Source: Streptomyces sp. V4I8
GTDB taxonomy: Bacteria; Actinomycetota; Actinomycetes; Streptomycetales; Streptomycetaceae
Direction of reading: 5' to 3'
NCBI RefSeq assembly: GCF_041261225.1
Contig: NZ_JBGCCN010000005.1
Coordinates: forward strand, 1-41,316
DNA: 41,316 bases
The position numbers and the translations under genes were made by a program. How positions within the stretch are numbered: the stretch's first letter is position 1; every line of letters begins with the position of its first letter. The notes under the pieces were generated by a model. That model ran no database searches and was not told where the DNA came from. It saw only the letters and a program-made list of their open reading frames with translations. This document shows positions 31,375 to 39,798 of this stretch, piece after piece.

Positions 31375-32290
31375 GGGTCCGTCTTCAAAGATCATCAGAT
31401 GGTGGATCATGGTGGGGCGGTACGTCGTCATGAACTCACCGATCAGGAGTGGGAGTTACTCGCTCCGCTGATACCGCGGGCCGCCACGGGCCGGCCTCGC
31501 GTGGAAGACCGGCAGGTCATCAACGGGATGGTCCACAAGATCCGGACCGGGATCTCCTGACGTGACCTGCCGGAACGCTACGGTCCGTGGCAGACGGTGT
31601 ACACCCGCTTCCGCCGCTACGCCCTGGACGGCGTGTTCACCCGGGCCCTGCAGCAGATCCAGGCCCGGGCTGACGCGGCCGGCGACATCGACTGGCTGGT
31701 GCAGATCGACTCCACCATCGTCCGCGCCCACCAGCACGCTGCCGCTACCGGCCGAAAAGGGGGCAGCAGCGGCAGGACGAACCGGACGATCACGCCCTCG
31801 GCCGATCCCGAGGAGGCCTGACCACCAAGATTCACCTCGCCTGCGACGGCAAGGGCCGCCCGCTTGCGATCCTCCTGACGCCAGGCCAACGCCACGACAG
31901 CGTCTGCGCAGGCCCTCTTCTGGAACGGATCCGCGTCCCTCGCACCGGCCTCGGCCGGCCACGCTGCAAGCCTGATCAGGTCATCGCGGACAAGGCCTAC
32001 AGCGCTCGCGGCTTCCGCGCCTACCTGCGCAAGCGCGGAATCGCGCACATCATCCCGGAGAAGATCGACCAGCGACGCCACCGACTGGGCCGAGGCCGCC
32101 GCGGCGGCAGGCCCACCAGGATTCGACCGGGAGACCTACCGCCGACGCAACATCATCGAGCGCTGCTTCAGCCAGCTCAAATGCTTCCGCGGCATCGCCA
32201 CCAGATACGAAAAGACCGCCACCTCCTACGAAGCGGCGGTCACACTCGCGTCGTTCCTGCTCTGGGCAAGATCCGTTTGAAGACGGACCC
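31375..32290 (+). mobile_element. IS5-family element with degenerate transposase
   Basis: A 916-bp element with perfect 15-bp inverted ends GGGTCCGTCTTCAAA (31375-31389) and TTTGAAGACGGACCC (32276-32290). The transposase frame starts at 31399 (RRHELTDQEWELLAPLIPRA) and meets TGA at 31558-31560 where a Trp is expected between IS and RDLPERYG. It then continues with VYTRFRRYALDGVFTRAL and VQIDSTIVRAHQHA, is frameshifted near 31765, and resumes as GLTTKIHLACDGKGRPLAIL. It is inactive. Its left end abuts the CTAG of the IS701 element. Confidence 0.85.
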
Positions 32291-32742
32291 TAGCTGTGCA
32301 CGATGCCGTAGGCCTCGGCGACGGCAGTCGCGACACAATCGGCGATCTGGTTACCGACGGCCGGTACGGCCAGCAGTTCTTCCCTGGAGAAGCGGGCGAC
32401 CTCCTCCCCGGTAAGAGATGCGTCGTATTGGTACAGGGCACGGGCGGCCAGGTGGCCCGCACGGGTATGTCCGAGCAAGTCGAACAGTTTGCCTCCCACA
32501 CAGCGGGGACAGGTCGCGGCACGTCGCGCCCGTTCCTTGGTGCAGGGCCGGCAGTAATCGGAGGCACGTGGATTGCCCATGGCCGACGCGGTCACCGCCG
32601 GGGTCGACCAACCGCACCGCATGGCGAACTGGCGGGCGGTCAAGGCGCTGGAAGCGTGAGGTACCACGATACCCCTCGTACATCCCGCGGTGTCGCACCG
32701 CAGGCCGATGACACCGTCCTCCAGGGTGCGCAGCGTTGTCAC
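32290..32742 (-). CDS. zinc-ribbon/HhH-like hypothetical protein, 3' end altered by IS
   Basis: About 150 residues from a GTG at 32742 chosen for the upstream AGAGGA. Cys pairs occur at CDTAGC (early), CRPC and CPRC (middle), suggesting one or two zinc sites. The end (SREELLAVPAVGNQIADCVA) resembles a helix-hairpin-helix DNA-binding turn. The TAG stop uses the last base of the adjoining IS5 element, so the natural C-terminus has probably been cut or changed. Function unknown; DNA binding is a guess from the motifs. Confidence 0.45.
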   Translation of the reverse strand: MTTLRTLEDGVIGLRCDTAGCTRGIVVPHASSALTARQFAMRCGWSTPAVTASAMGNPRASDYCRPCTKERARRAATCPRCVGGKLFDLLGHTRAGHLAARALYQYDASLTGEEVARFSREELLAVPAVGNQIADCVATAVAEAYGIVHS

Positions 32743-32817
32743 CTGAGTCAGTCCTCTCACTTCCCCGGTTCTTCCTGCCCGGAGACTGGGCCCAGGAGAA
32801 GGCCGGTGCGGGCGCTC

Positions 32818-33225
32818 TCAGCGGCGTACACGGCGAGGTGCCCGTTCCCGGGCGACAGCGTCGAGACGTGCGCAACGCGACGGCAGGCGCCCAGCACGGC
32901 ACTGGCTCCCCCCTCGTCCTCTCTGATCCGCCCGGCTCAACTTTGTCCAGGTGTAACTCACCTGGCACCGAGGCGAGTTGGGGCACGCCATGCTGAGAAG
33001 ACCAGTCTCGTCGGGGACTCTCCAGATTTCTACCGAGTGTCCATTGCCGCTGTCGAGCGCCCCTTTGACCAGTTTCTCCGGCTGACCAGAGGTCAGCTGC
33101 AAATCCACTGTCGCCAGCTCACCCACGCGTCCGGTCGAATAGTGCGGGTCATCCTGGACGGCTTCCGCCACGATCAGCGTTTTTCGAGGCATGGCGCGAA
33201 ACAACGCATCCGTCGCCTCCACCAC
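32818..33225 (-). CDS. hypothetical protein
   Basis: A 135-codon frame from a GTG at 33225. Residues about 13-85 (RKTLIVAEAVQDDPHYSTGR; GELATVDLQLTSGQPEKLVK; HSVEIWRVPDETGLLSMACP) read like a compact natural alpha/beta protein. The last ~40 residues are Arg-rich and look like read-through, so the true end or an unseen frameshift may lie near 32940. No family is recognised. The ~75 bp to the previous gene and the 155 bp to the IS at 33381 contain nothing recognisable. Confidence 0.4.
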   Translation of the reverse strand: MVEATDALFRAMPRKTLIVAEAVQDDPHYSTGRVGELATVDLQLTSGQPEKLVKGALDSGNGHSVEIWRVPDETGLLSMACPNSPRCQVSYTWTKLSRADQRGRGGSQCRAGRLPSRCARLDAVARERAPRRVRR

Positions 33226-33380
33226 GCGCCACCCACCGCTTGAGAGATTGAGCAGCTCTCAGCCGTCCCCCGCGCCTGGACCATACCGACGGAAAATCGC
33301 CCTCAAGGGTGGCGCCGTCCTCTGTTCGCACGGCCCACTCATCCATGCCCCCAACAGGGACTGTAAATCGTTCGGTGTAA

Positions 33381-34265
33381 CTGGCCCTAACAAAAGCGGG
33401 TTGATCATGTGACTGTCGGCTTGATCGCTCGTTGATGAGGGCATGGGGAAGCGTCAGTCACGGCCGTGGATCGTGTCGGACGAACTGTGGTCGCTGATCG
33501 AGCGGTTGCTACCCGAGCCAGCGCCAAAACTGGTGGAGGGACGGCCACGCGTGCCGGACCGGCAGGCTTTGTGCGGCATCCTGTTCGTGCTGCATACCGG
33601 CATCCAGTGGGAGTACCTGCCCCAGGAGCTGGGCTTCGGCTCGGGCATGACCTGCTGGCGCCGCCTGGCTGCGTGGACGAGGCCGGCGTCTGGGACCAGC
33701 TGCACCAGCTGCTGCTGAACAAGCCGCGGTCGAAGAACCAGCTGGGCTGGTCGCGGACGGTGATCGACTCTTCCCACGTCCGGGCCGCGCGCAGGGGCCC
33801 AAAAGCGGACTCAGCCCGGTCGACCGCGCACGCCCGGGCAGCAAATACCACGTCCTCACCGACGGGCAGGGCATCCCGCTCGCGGTGTCACTGACAGGCG
33901 GCAACCGCAACGACGTCACTCAACTCCTGCCCTTGTTGGACAAGATTCCGGCAGTGGCGGGAGCCGTCGGCCGACCGCGCAAGCGGCCCGACATGCTCTT
34001 CGCCGACCGCGGCTACGACCACGACAAGTACCGGCGGCTCCTGCGGCAACGCGGCATCCGGCCCGCGATCGCCGAGCGAGGACAGCCGCACGGCACTGGC
34101 CTGGGCACTTTCCGCTGGGTTGTCGAGCGGACAATCTCCTGGCTGCATGGCTGACGCCGCCTGCGGATCCGGTGGGAACGACGAGACGACATCCACGAGG
34201 CCTTCCTCGGACTCGCCGTCTGCCTGATCACCCACCGGCATGTCCAGAGGCTTTGTTAGGGCCAG
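33381..34265 (+). mobile_element. IS5-family element with TAA target duplication, transposase broken
   Basis: An 885-bp element with ends CTGGCCCTAACAAA (left) and TTTGTTAGGGCCAG (right), flanked by TAA at 33378-33380 and 34266-34268. The transposase starts at 33443 (WIVSDELWSLIERLLPEPAP; GILFVLHTGIQWEYLPQELG). It is frameshifted near 33675 and again near 33800, then continues as KYHVLTDGQGIPLAVSLTGG and ADRGYDHDKYRRLLRQRGIR to WLHG, where TGA (34152-34154) interrupts before RRLRIRWERR. It cannot be autonomous; intact ends could allow movement in trans. Confidence 0.88.
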
Positions 34266-34292
34266 TAACTCCCGATCATGGAAGGTGCATCG

Positions 34293-34372
34293 ATGACCAG
34301 TGAGAACGTGGCCGAGCAGGAGAGTGTCGAGTCGTCAGCGGCTGTGTCGGCCAAGGCGCCGGGGCGCGGTCT
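34293..34372 (+). pseudogene. possible 5' fragment of an unknown gene
   Basis: An ATG at 34293 with GGAAGG upstream opens TSENVAEQESVESSAAVSAK and then APGRGLQE, a natural-looking acidic N-terminus. Coding character ends near 34370, where the 3' end of the convergent beta-helix gene begins. It looks like the start of a gene whose remainder was lost. Low confidence. Confidence 0.25.
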
Positions 34373-35986
34373 TCAGGAGCGGGGAGCCGGTGGGTGCGCC
34401 GGCCGGGCGCGGTTGTGGCGTTCGTGGAGCTGCTGTTCGTAGAGGCTGGCGGGGTGGACGTGTCTGCCGGGTGACTGGAACTGGCCCGGATTGCGGTCGG
34501 GGGGTGGTGGTGCTTGTGCTCCTGTGCAGCCGATCGCCCAGTTGTAGGCGGTCGGTGGCTTCTCCACGTCGTAGGTGCCCACCGAGCAGTTCCACAGCAC
34601 ATTGTTGGCGCCGGCCCACCCCTGTCCGGTGCCCATCGACCGGCGGTCTTCGACGGCGAGGGTGCCGGTGGCGTTCATGCGGACTCGGTCATAGAGCGTG
34701 CCCGTCGCCCAGCGTTGGTGCGGTCCCGCGAGAAGCAGGCCTGATCCGGTGTTGACGGCGGTGCAGTTGGTGATCACATTGGGTCCCGGGACGCGGGACA
34801 TGGTGGCCCAGGGCTGTACGTTGGTGCCCTTTACTCTGCAGTTCCGGATCAGTGTCTGCTGGCCGGAGATGGAGTATGCGGCTGGTGTGCCCTGGACCTT
34901 GGACGGAACCGACACGTCCAGGGACTGGGTGTTGAGGATGCTGCTGTGCAGCGCGCCAGGGCCGAAGGAGAATGCCTGGCCGAAGCGAGTCGCCGTGACC
35001 GAGCGCACCCACGAGTTCTCAGCGTTGTCCACGCTGACCAGCCTCGAGTCGAAGTAGCCCTCCCTCTGCCATGACGGGTCGGACTCGAATGCTTGCCCGT
35101 TGGCGGTGAGGTCTTCCAGGCCGGCTTCACTGATCCGGCCCGGGAACTGGTATTTCCACACCGTGGCGTTGGTGTACTTCCTCTCGAGTGCCTGAGGAAG
35201 CCGGACATCCAGGCTGATGGTATTGCCGCTGACGCGTCGGACAGTGCGCTGAAATTGGTGACCGGGGCCAGCTCGCCACTGGACGACGGGCCCGCCGTCC
35301 CGGCGTGGCGGAATACGGTCCATCCCGATCTCGTGGATCCATTTGTTCCCGATGGGGCGTTGGACGACGATGCGGTCCCCGGGCGCGAAATACCGTGCGG
35401 CGCCGTCCACATGCACCGTGGCGGAGCCCACGGGCACATAGCGGTCCGTGATGCGGTGGGCCACACCGTCTCGGGTGATCTTCCCGCGGCCGCCGATCGT
35501 GACCAGGGTATGGGGCTTTCCGGTGCCGGTGAGGACCGTTCCCGCCCCTGACCCGCGCAGGACGACGCCCGACCGGTTCAGGCGCACAGTACCGCCAATC
35601 CGGTAGGTCCCCGGCTTCAGCAGCACCGCACCCCCGCCACCAGCCGCGGCGCGCTGCACAGCGGTCTGAATGCGTGCCGTGTCGTCACCGGACCCCGCCG
35701 GGCCCACCGTGACAGCGACAGGCAAGCGGGGGACGGCCCGATCCCCGCGGTGATAGCCAACGGAGGAGAAGTCCGGAATGCGGTTTCCATACGCATCCGC
35801 ACGGTAAACGAGCCGGCCGTCCTTGAAACCGATCCACGCGCTCGGCATACCCGCGCCGCCCGTCCGCGAGGCTCCCGCCTGCCAGGAAGCAGCACCGAGC
35901 ACGCCCACCGCAAGCAGCACAGCGCCCAACAGCGCATACCCCTGGCGGCTACGCACACCCCGTCTGTGGCCTCTCACGTTCCGCAT
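34373..35986 (-). CDS. secreted right-handed beta-helix protein (Pectate_lyase_3-like)
   Basis: A 537-residue exported protein. Basic residues 1-16 are followed by a hydrophobic segment (ALLGAVLLAVGVLGAASWQA) that is a signal peptide or anchor. Residues about 60-75 (RADAYGNRIPDFSSVGY) and 95-150 (GSGDDTARIQTAVQRAAAGG; AVLLKPGTYRIGGTVRLNRS; VVLRGSGAGTVLTGTG) are the typical opening of Pectate_lyase_3/GH28-related beta-helices. Later rungs (NITCTAVNTGSG-type, here VITNCTAVNTGSGLLL) continue the fold. The last ~40 residues are Pro/Arg/His-rich. It may bind or cleave a polysaccharide; the catalytic residues were not identified. It stands alone. Confidence 0.8.
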   Translation of the reverse strand: MRNVRGHRRGVRSRQGYALLGAVLLAVGVLGAASWQAGASRTGGAGMPSAWIGFKDGRLVYRADAYGNRIPDFSSVGYHRGDRAVPRLPVAVTVGPAGSGDDTARIQTAVQRAAAGGGGAVLLKPGTYRIGGTVRLNRSGVVLRGSGAGTVLTGTGKPHTLVTIGGRGKITRDGVAHRITDRYVPVGSATVHVDGAARYFAPGDRIVVQRPIGNKWIHEIGMDRIPPRRDGGPVVQWRAGPGHQFQRTVRRVSGNTISLDVRLPQALERKYTNATVWKYQFPGRISEAGLEDLTANGQAFESDPSWQREGYFDSRLVSVDNAENSWVRSVTATRFGQAFSFGPGALHSSILNTQSLDVSVPSKVQGTPAAYSISGQQTLIRNCRVKGTNVQPWATMSRVPGPNVITNCTAVNTGSGLLLAGPHQRWATGTLYDRVRMNATGTLAVEDRRSMGTGQGWAGANNVLWNCSVGTYDVEKPPTAYNWAIGCTGAQAPPPPDRNPGQFQSPGRHVHPASLYEQQLHERHNRARPAHPPAPRS

Positions 35987-37622
35987 GGCCTCAGCAGAGC
36001 ACGCAGTCGAAGACAGCCACTACTCACGCCCCTCACAAAGCACCCGCCAGCCGGACAACCGCGCCTCGCCCGAATGACCAGCCCCCATCACACCCGATCT
36101 TCGAGAGTGAGAACACGGGGCCAACGTCACACCGGACAGCAGATGGACGAATGGGGGGGAGGGCGTGGCGGTTCACCGTCTGCCGGTCATTGCCATGCCT
36201 CGCGAGAGCGGGAAACCCCTGGCCGCTCGTCCTTCGGTCGGCGCAGGACAAGGGCAGCAGAGGAAGTCAGCGATCCAACCAAGCGCAAAAGTGGTCTTTG
36301 ACCTGCGTCAACCCTGGACCGGCTGGCAGGCACTCCGTGAGATGCCGCGTGCGGAGGTGTACGCCGGGGAGAATTGTCTTACAGGTTAAGAATGAGGGAC
36401 GCGGCGGCATCCTTACGAGGAGCACAGGGTCAGGATGAGCTACGCGGCCGATGGGCAGGCTCGACGTCGTTGCGCAGACCTGCACCCGCGGCGGCGGTCA
36501 CTCCCGCCCGGCGATCGCGAGAGGCCGGCTGCTCTGCGCGCCTCGGCGAACAGATCCCGCCCCAGGCCCGTGCCTCGTCATGATGCGGTCTGAAGCGCTC
36601 AGGACTCCTCGGCCCACTTCCAGCGGTGTGCTGCGGTCCGCCATCACCGGGCTGCCCCGGCAAGGGCAGAGCGGTTCCGCTCCACCGCGTAGTGCCCTCC
36701 CACGGCCGCGGCCGACTCCGACGAACGTTGAGCGGTGGCTCGAAAGGCCCCGCGTATCGACACGGCCGCCCGTCGCAGCTGCTGGTGTCATGCCTGCAGG
36801 CGGACGGTGACACCCACTTCACGACAGCACTACCGGCATCCCCCGCCGAACCCGCCCTTGGAGTACGCCCTGGGCACAGAGCGGCACACCGACGCCCGTA
36901 CCCACAGCCACAGCCACAGCGACGAGCAGTACCTCATCCGGCACATACAGGATCGGCCACCCCTTCCACGCAGGTCTGCTCGCGCCCAGCTGTTCAGCAC
37001 ACTCACCAGAGTGAGCAACTCGCCACCCGCGGCCGGCAGAACTCGCATCGCCACGCGACCACCCCGGCACTCCCCACCGCCCTACCGCCCCACCAGTAAC
37101 CGCTCCTGCCACCCACATCCGGCTGGGCCTGACCCTGTTGACCGCCGCGAGGCCTGGCCCTAGCCGACCGACCATCACCACCTCCGGCAGAACGCTGTTC
37201 CAACACCTCGGCTTCCACCACTAGGACCAACTCACCGCTGCAGCCGCGGCGTTGGAGATCACCCCGCCATCAACATCCTGCCGGCGACCCGCCTAGCGAA
37301 CCGCTCAGAAGTCCACTGACCAGAGAAAACACCCCACACGAGAGCGATCAACGACCGACCACCACATCCGCCGGCACACCCCACTGAGAACCCCGCCGAC
37401 GACCTACCGCTGGCAAAGCCCCATCCCATCGCCACATTCACTCCTGACGATCAACGGCATCGGAGGTCTGCACCACATCAGTAACAACGATTGCCCGCAA
37501 GGCGCGATCATCCGACTTTGATGACCTTCCGCTCTCAGATGCACTGATTCAAGGCGACGCGAAGGTGGCTCGAGTATCTTGTGCCGACGTTCTGACGTAT
37601 TCAGTCCGCTCGGAGAGTCTCA
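35987..37622. other. 1.6 kb without a credible gene
   Basis: Short frames in all directions lack codon bias, ribosome-binding sites and recognisable motifs. A fragment reading SGRTLFQHLGFHH and a stop near 37224 looks like the C-terminus of a decayed gene. The last ~100 bp must contain the promoter of the sortase-like gene at 37623. Otherwise I see nothing definable. Confidence 0.5.
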
Positions 37623-38303
37623 ATGCACACAAATTCTTCCGCTCGTCATACTTTCCGCAGCCTCATGCTGGCTATCGCGCTGCTGGCCCCCCTTGGCGCA
37701 GGCCTTGCAGCATGCAGTGCCGACTCTGACGATCTATCCGAGAATCACAGCAGCTTAGACCACAAAGCCGGGTCACCTATGGACAGGTCGATCCCGGTGG
37801 GGCTGAAGATCCCGGCTGTGAAGGTCGATGCAAGCTCCATGCTGAAACTAGGAGTTGACAAACACGGAAATCTCCAGATGCCATCCGTTGATCAGGCAAA
37901 AAGGCCGGGGTGGTACTCCCACAGTGTCACTCCGGGCGAAAATGGCGTTTCGGTGCTCGTTGCTCGCTTTAGGACACCCAGCGGCCCGGCACTTGTTCCG
38001 AACGGATCCCTCCTGAAGGTCGCGGACAAAATCCACATCAAGCGATCGGACGGCGAGACGGCCACCTTCATCATCACGGAAGTCGAGCAGCGAGACGTAA
38101 AGTCGATCTCCGCCACCTCACTGGATTTGAAATCGAAGCGACCTGCATTACTCCTTATCACTCCAGGATGCGCATGGACCAAGAAGAGCGCCCATCACGA
38201 GACGAACAAAGGGGATAAGGAGACCGTACATGAGAGGAAAGGGAATCATTACTGCAACATCGTCTTCTCTGCTGATCTAATGCAGCAAGTTGCCGAAAAA
38301 TGA
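37623..38303 (+). CDS. sortase-like lipoprotein lacking standard catalytic residues
   Basis: A 226-residue protein with a lipoprotein signal peptide: hydrophobic LMLAIALLAPLGAGLAAC, lipobox Cys31. The body follows the actinobacterial class E/F sortase pattern: SIPVGLKIPAVKVDASS near 56-72, then RPGWYSHSVTPGENGVSVLV at 94-113. The expected GHxD is ARFR (114-117), so the catalytic His is Arg115. The expected L.TC is LLLITPGC, leaving Cys183 two positions late, and the usual Arg before the last strand is absent (HYCNIVFSA). Leu176 is encoded by TTA (38148-38150), a bldA-type codon. GC is clearly lower than in the neighbours. It is probably a non-catalytic or re-purposed surface protein of foreign origin (inference). 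Confidence 0.7.
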   Translation: MHTNSSARHTFRSLMLAIALLAPLGAGLAACSADSDDLSENHSSLDHKAGSPMDRSIPVGLKIPAVKVDASSMLKLGVDKHGNLQMPSVDQAKRPGWYSHSVTPGENGVSVLVARFRTPSGPALVPNGSLLKVADKIHIKRSDGETATFIITEVEQRDVKSISATSLDLKSKRPALLLITPGCAWTKKSAHHETNKGDKETVHERKGNHYCNIVFSADLMQQVAEK

Positions 38304-38515
38304 ACCTTCCTGCTCTCAGCCGGCGGGATGATCAGGTGGACCCCGGCGCGGCGGCGCCGATGGGCGAAGCCGGTGGCGCAGGTATCGAGGTGAGCGGGTC
38401 GGCCCTGGCGGGGTGGAAAGGGCGGGTGGGGCGAGGCTTTACGCATATCGCGGTTCCTGCTCACCCAGCCACTGATAGGCAGCACGGCGCCGGGGACGCT
38501 GTATGACTTCGTCCA

Positions 38516-39412
38516 GGAGGGTTATTCACGGGCTTGGTTTCTTGATCAGCAAGACGGCCCTGCTCGGTAGCCTGGCGTTTGCGACGACGTCAGTTTTCCA
38601 CCGGGGCAGGGCCGTTGAGCTGGAACGTTACGACAGGGCTGGAAGCGGATCAACTGGAGGCCTTGGTGGTCCGGGTCCACACGATGCTGGTGGAGGACCC
38701 CGATCCGCCCGTGGTGCCGGGACCGATGTGGGCGCTGGGCCTGTACAAGTCCGTGGTCCTGGTGTTGTTCCTGCTGCGGCAGAACCCCGTCCAGCAAGCG
38801 GCGGCGGAACTGTTCCACATCTCCCAGGCCACCGTCTCGCGCCGGTGGACCACGCTGCTCCCGGTGGTGGAGACGGCCCTGGCCGAGCATGTGCCCGACC
38901 CCGCCGACGCCTCACACGGCAGGATCGTCCTGGTCGACGGGACCCTGGTCACCACGTGGGACTGGGCGAGCGAGGGCACCACGATGTTCTCCGGCAAGCA
39001 TCGTGACACAGGCTTCAACCTGCAGGTCGCCGCCACTCTCAGCGGGGACCTGCTCGCCGTCTCCGCGCCGGTACCCGGCAGTCGGCACGACATGTACGCC
39101 TGGTGCCAGTCCCACTTTCCCAAAGCCTTCGCCGACCGGGAGAGCATGGGGGATCTGGGCTATGTCGGCTCCGGCATGCTCACCGCCCGCCGCAAGCCAC
39201 CCGGTCAGGAACGCCCCGTCAAAGACAAAGTGTTCAACCAGAGCATCGGCAAGCTCCGCGCCGCCGTCGAACGAGCGATCGCACATCTGAAGGACTGGAA
39301 GGTCCTCGCCACTCGCTATCGCGGCCCTCTCACCCGGTTCCCCCTCGTCGCCAAGACCGTCACCGCCCTCGCCTTCTATAAGAACGGCTGGTGACCCCGT
39401 GAATAAGCCTCC
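38516..39412 (+). mobile_element. IS5-type element, apparently intact
   Basis: About 897 bp with ends GGAGGGTTATTCACGGG (left) and, read inward from the right, GGAGGCTTATTCACGGGG. The word TCCAGGA occurs at both junctions (38512-38518 and 39410-39416), overlapping the termini, so the exact target duplication is ambiguous. Confidence 0.75.
38579..39394 (+). CDS. IS5-family transposase (DDE_Tnp_4 type), intact
   Basis: A 271-residue transposase from a TTG at 38579. HTH: NPVQQAAAELFHISQATVSR. Catalytic acids fit Asp in VLVDGTLVTTWDW, Asp in ESMGDLGYVGSG and Glu in AAVERAIAHLKDWKVL, with the usual spacing. The frame is uninterrupted to the stop just inside the right end. It is the least damaged IS on this side of the window and may be active. 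Confidence 0.85.
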   Translation: MRRRQFSTGAGPLSWNVTTGLEADQLEALVVRVHTMLVEDPDPPVVPGPMWALGLYKSVVLVLFLLRQNPVQQAAAELFHISQATVSRRWTTLLPVVETALAEHVPDPADASHGRIVLVDGTLVTTWDWASEGTTMFSGKHRDTGFNLQVAATLSGDLLAVSAPVPGSRHDMYAWCQSHFPKAFADRESMGDLGYVGSGMLTARRKPPGQERPVKDKVFNQSIGKLRAAVERAIAHLKDWKVLATRYRGPLTRFPLVAKTVTALAFYKNGW

Positions 39413-39798
39413 AGGACCTTGTTGATCGTGTCCTACGTCATGAAAGACCTCCAGGTACAAGGGGTGTGCGGCCCGCATCTGGCAGTGACTAACCTTCGCT
39501 TGCAAACCTGGGTGAATGCGACGGCACTCGCCGCTCGGCAACGCCACGCGGCGGGTGTTCTGCGGGCGCCGCACAGGGTGCCGCTGCTGTTCCCCGGAGT
39601 CGTGGGGCACCGGCCTCGATCATTCACGTGCGCGCGCCGGCTTGAGGTGATCGGTCGAGGTTGAGGTTTCGTCCTGGTTCGTCCTTCGGGTGGTGGTGAC
39701 GTTCCGGCCCGTGTGTCGTCACGGGTGGTCGTCGGTTTCCACGGGCCGAGGACGGGGCGGGTCTCCTCCTTCCGGAATCGGGGTCGGTGGGGTGGCAG
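39413..39798. other. intergenic segment, nothing recognised
   Basis: The 386 bp between the IS5-type element and the IS1380 transposase stop show no credible gene. The right part presumably contains one end of the IS1380 element, but I could not identify its terminal repeat. Confidence 0.4.

Noticed and set aside
36280..36380. Possible attachment site or tRNA-like remnant
   Set aside because: No cloverleaf, CCA end or matching direct repeat could be found elsewhere in the window.
36735..37163. 142-codon His/Pro/Arg-rich frame
   Set aside because: Composition is that of random high-GC sequence, with no ribosome-binding site or motif.
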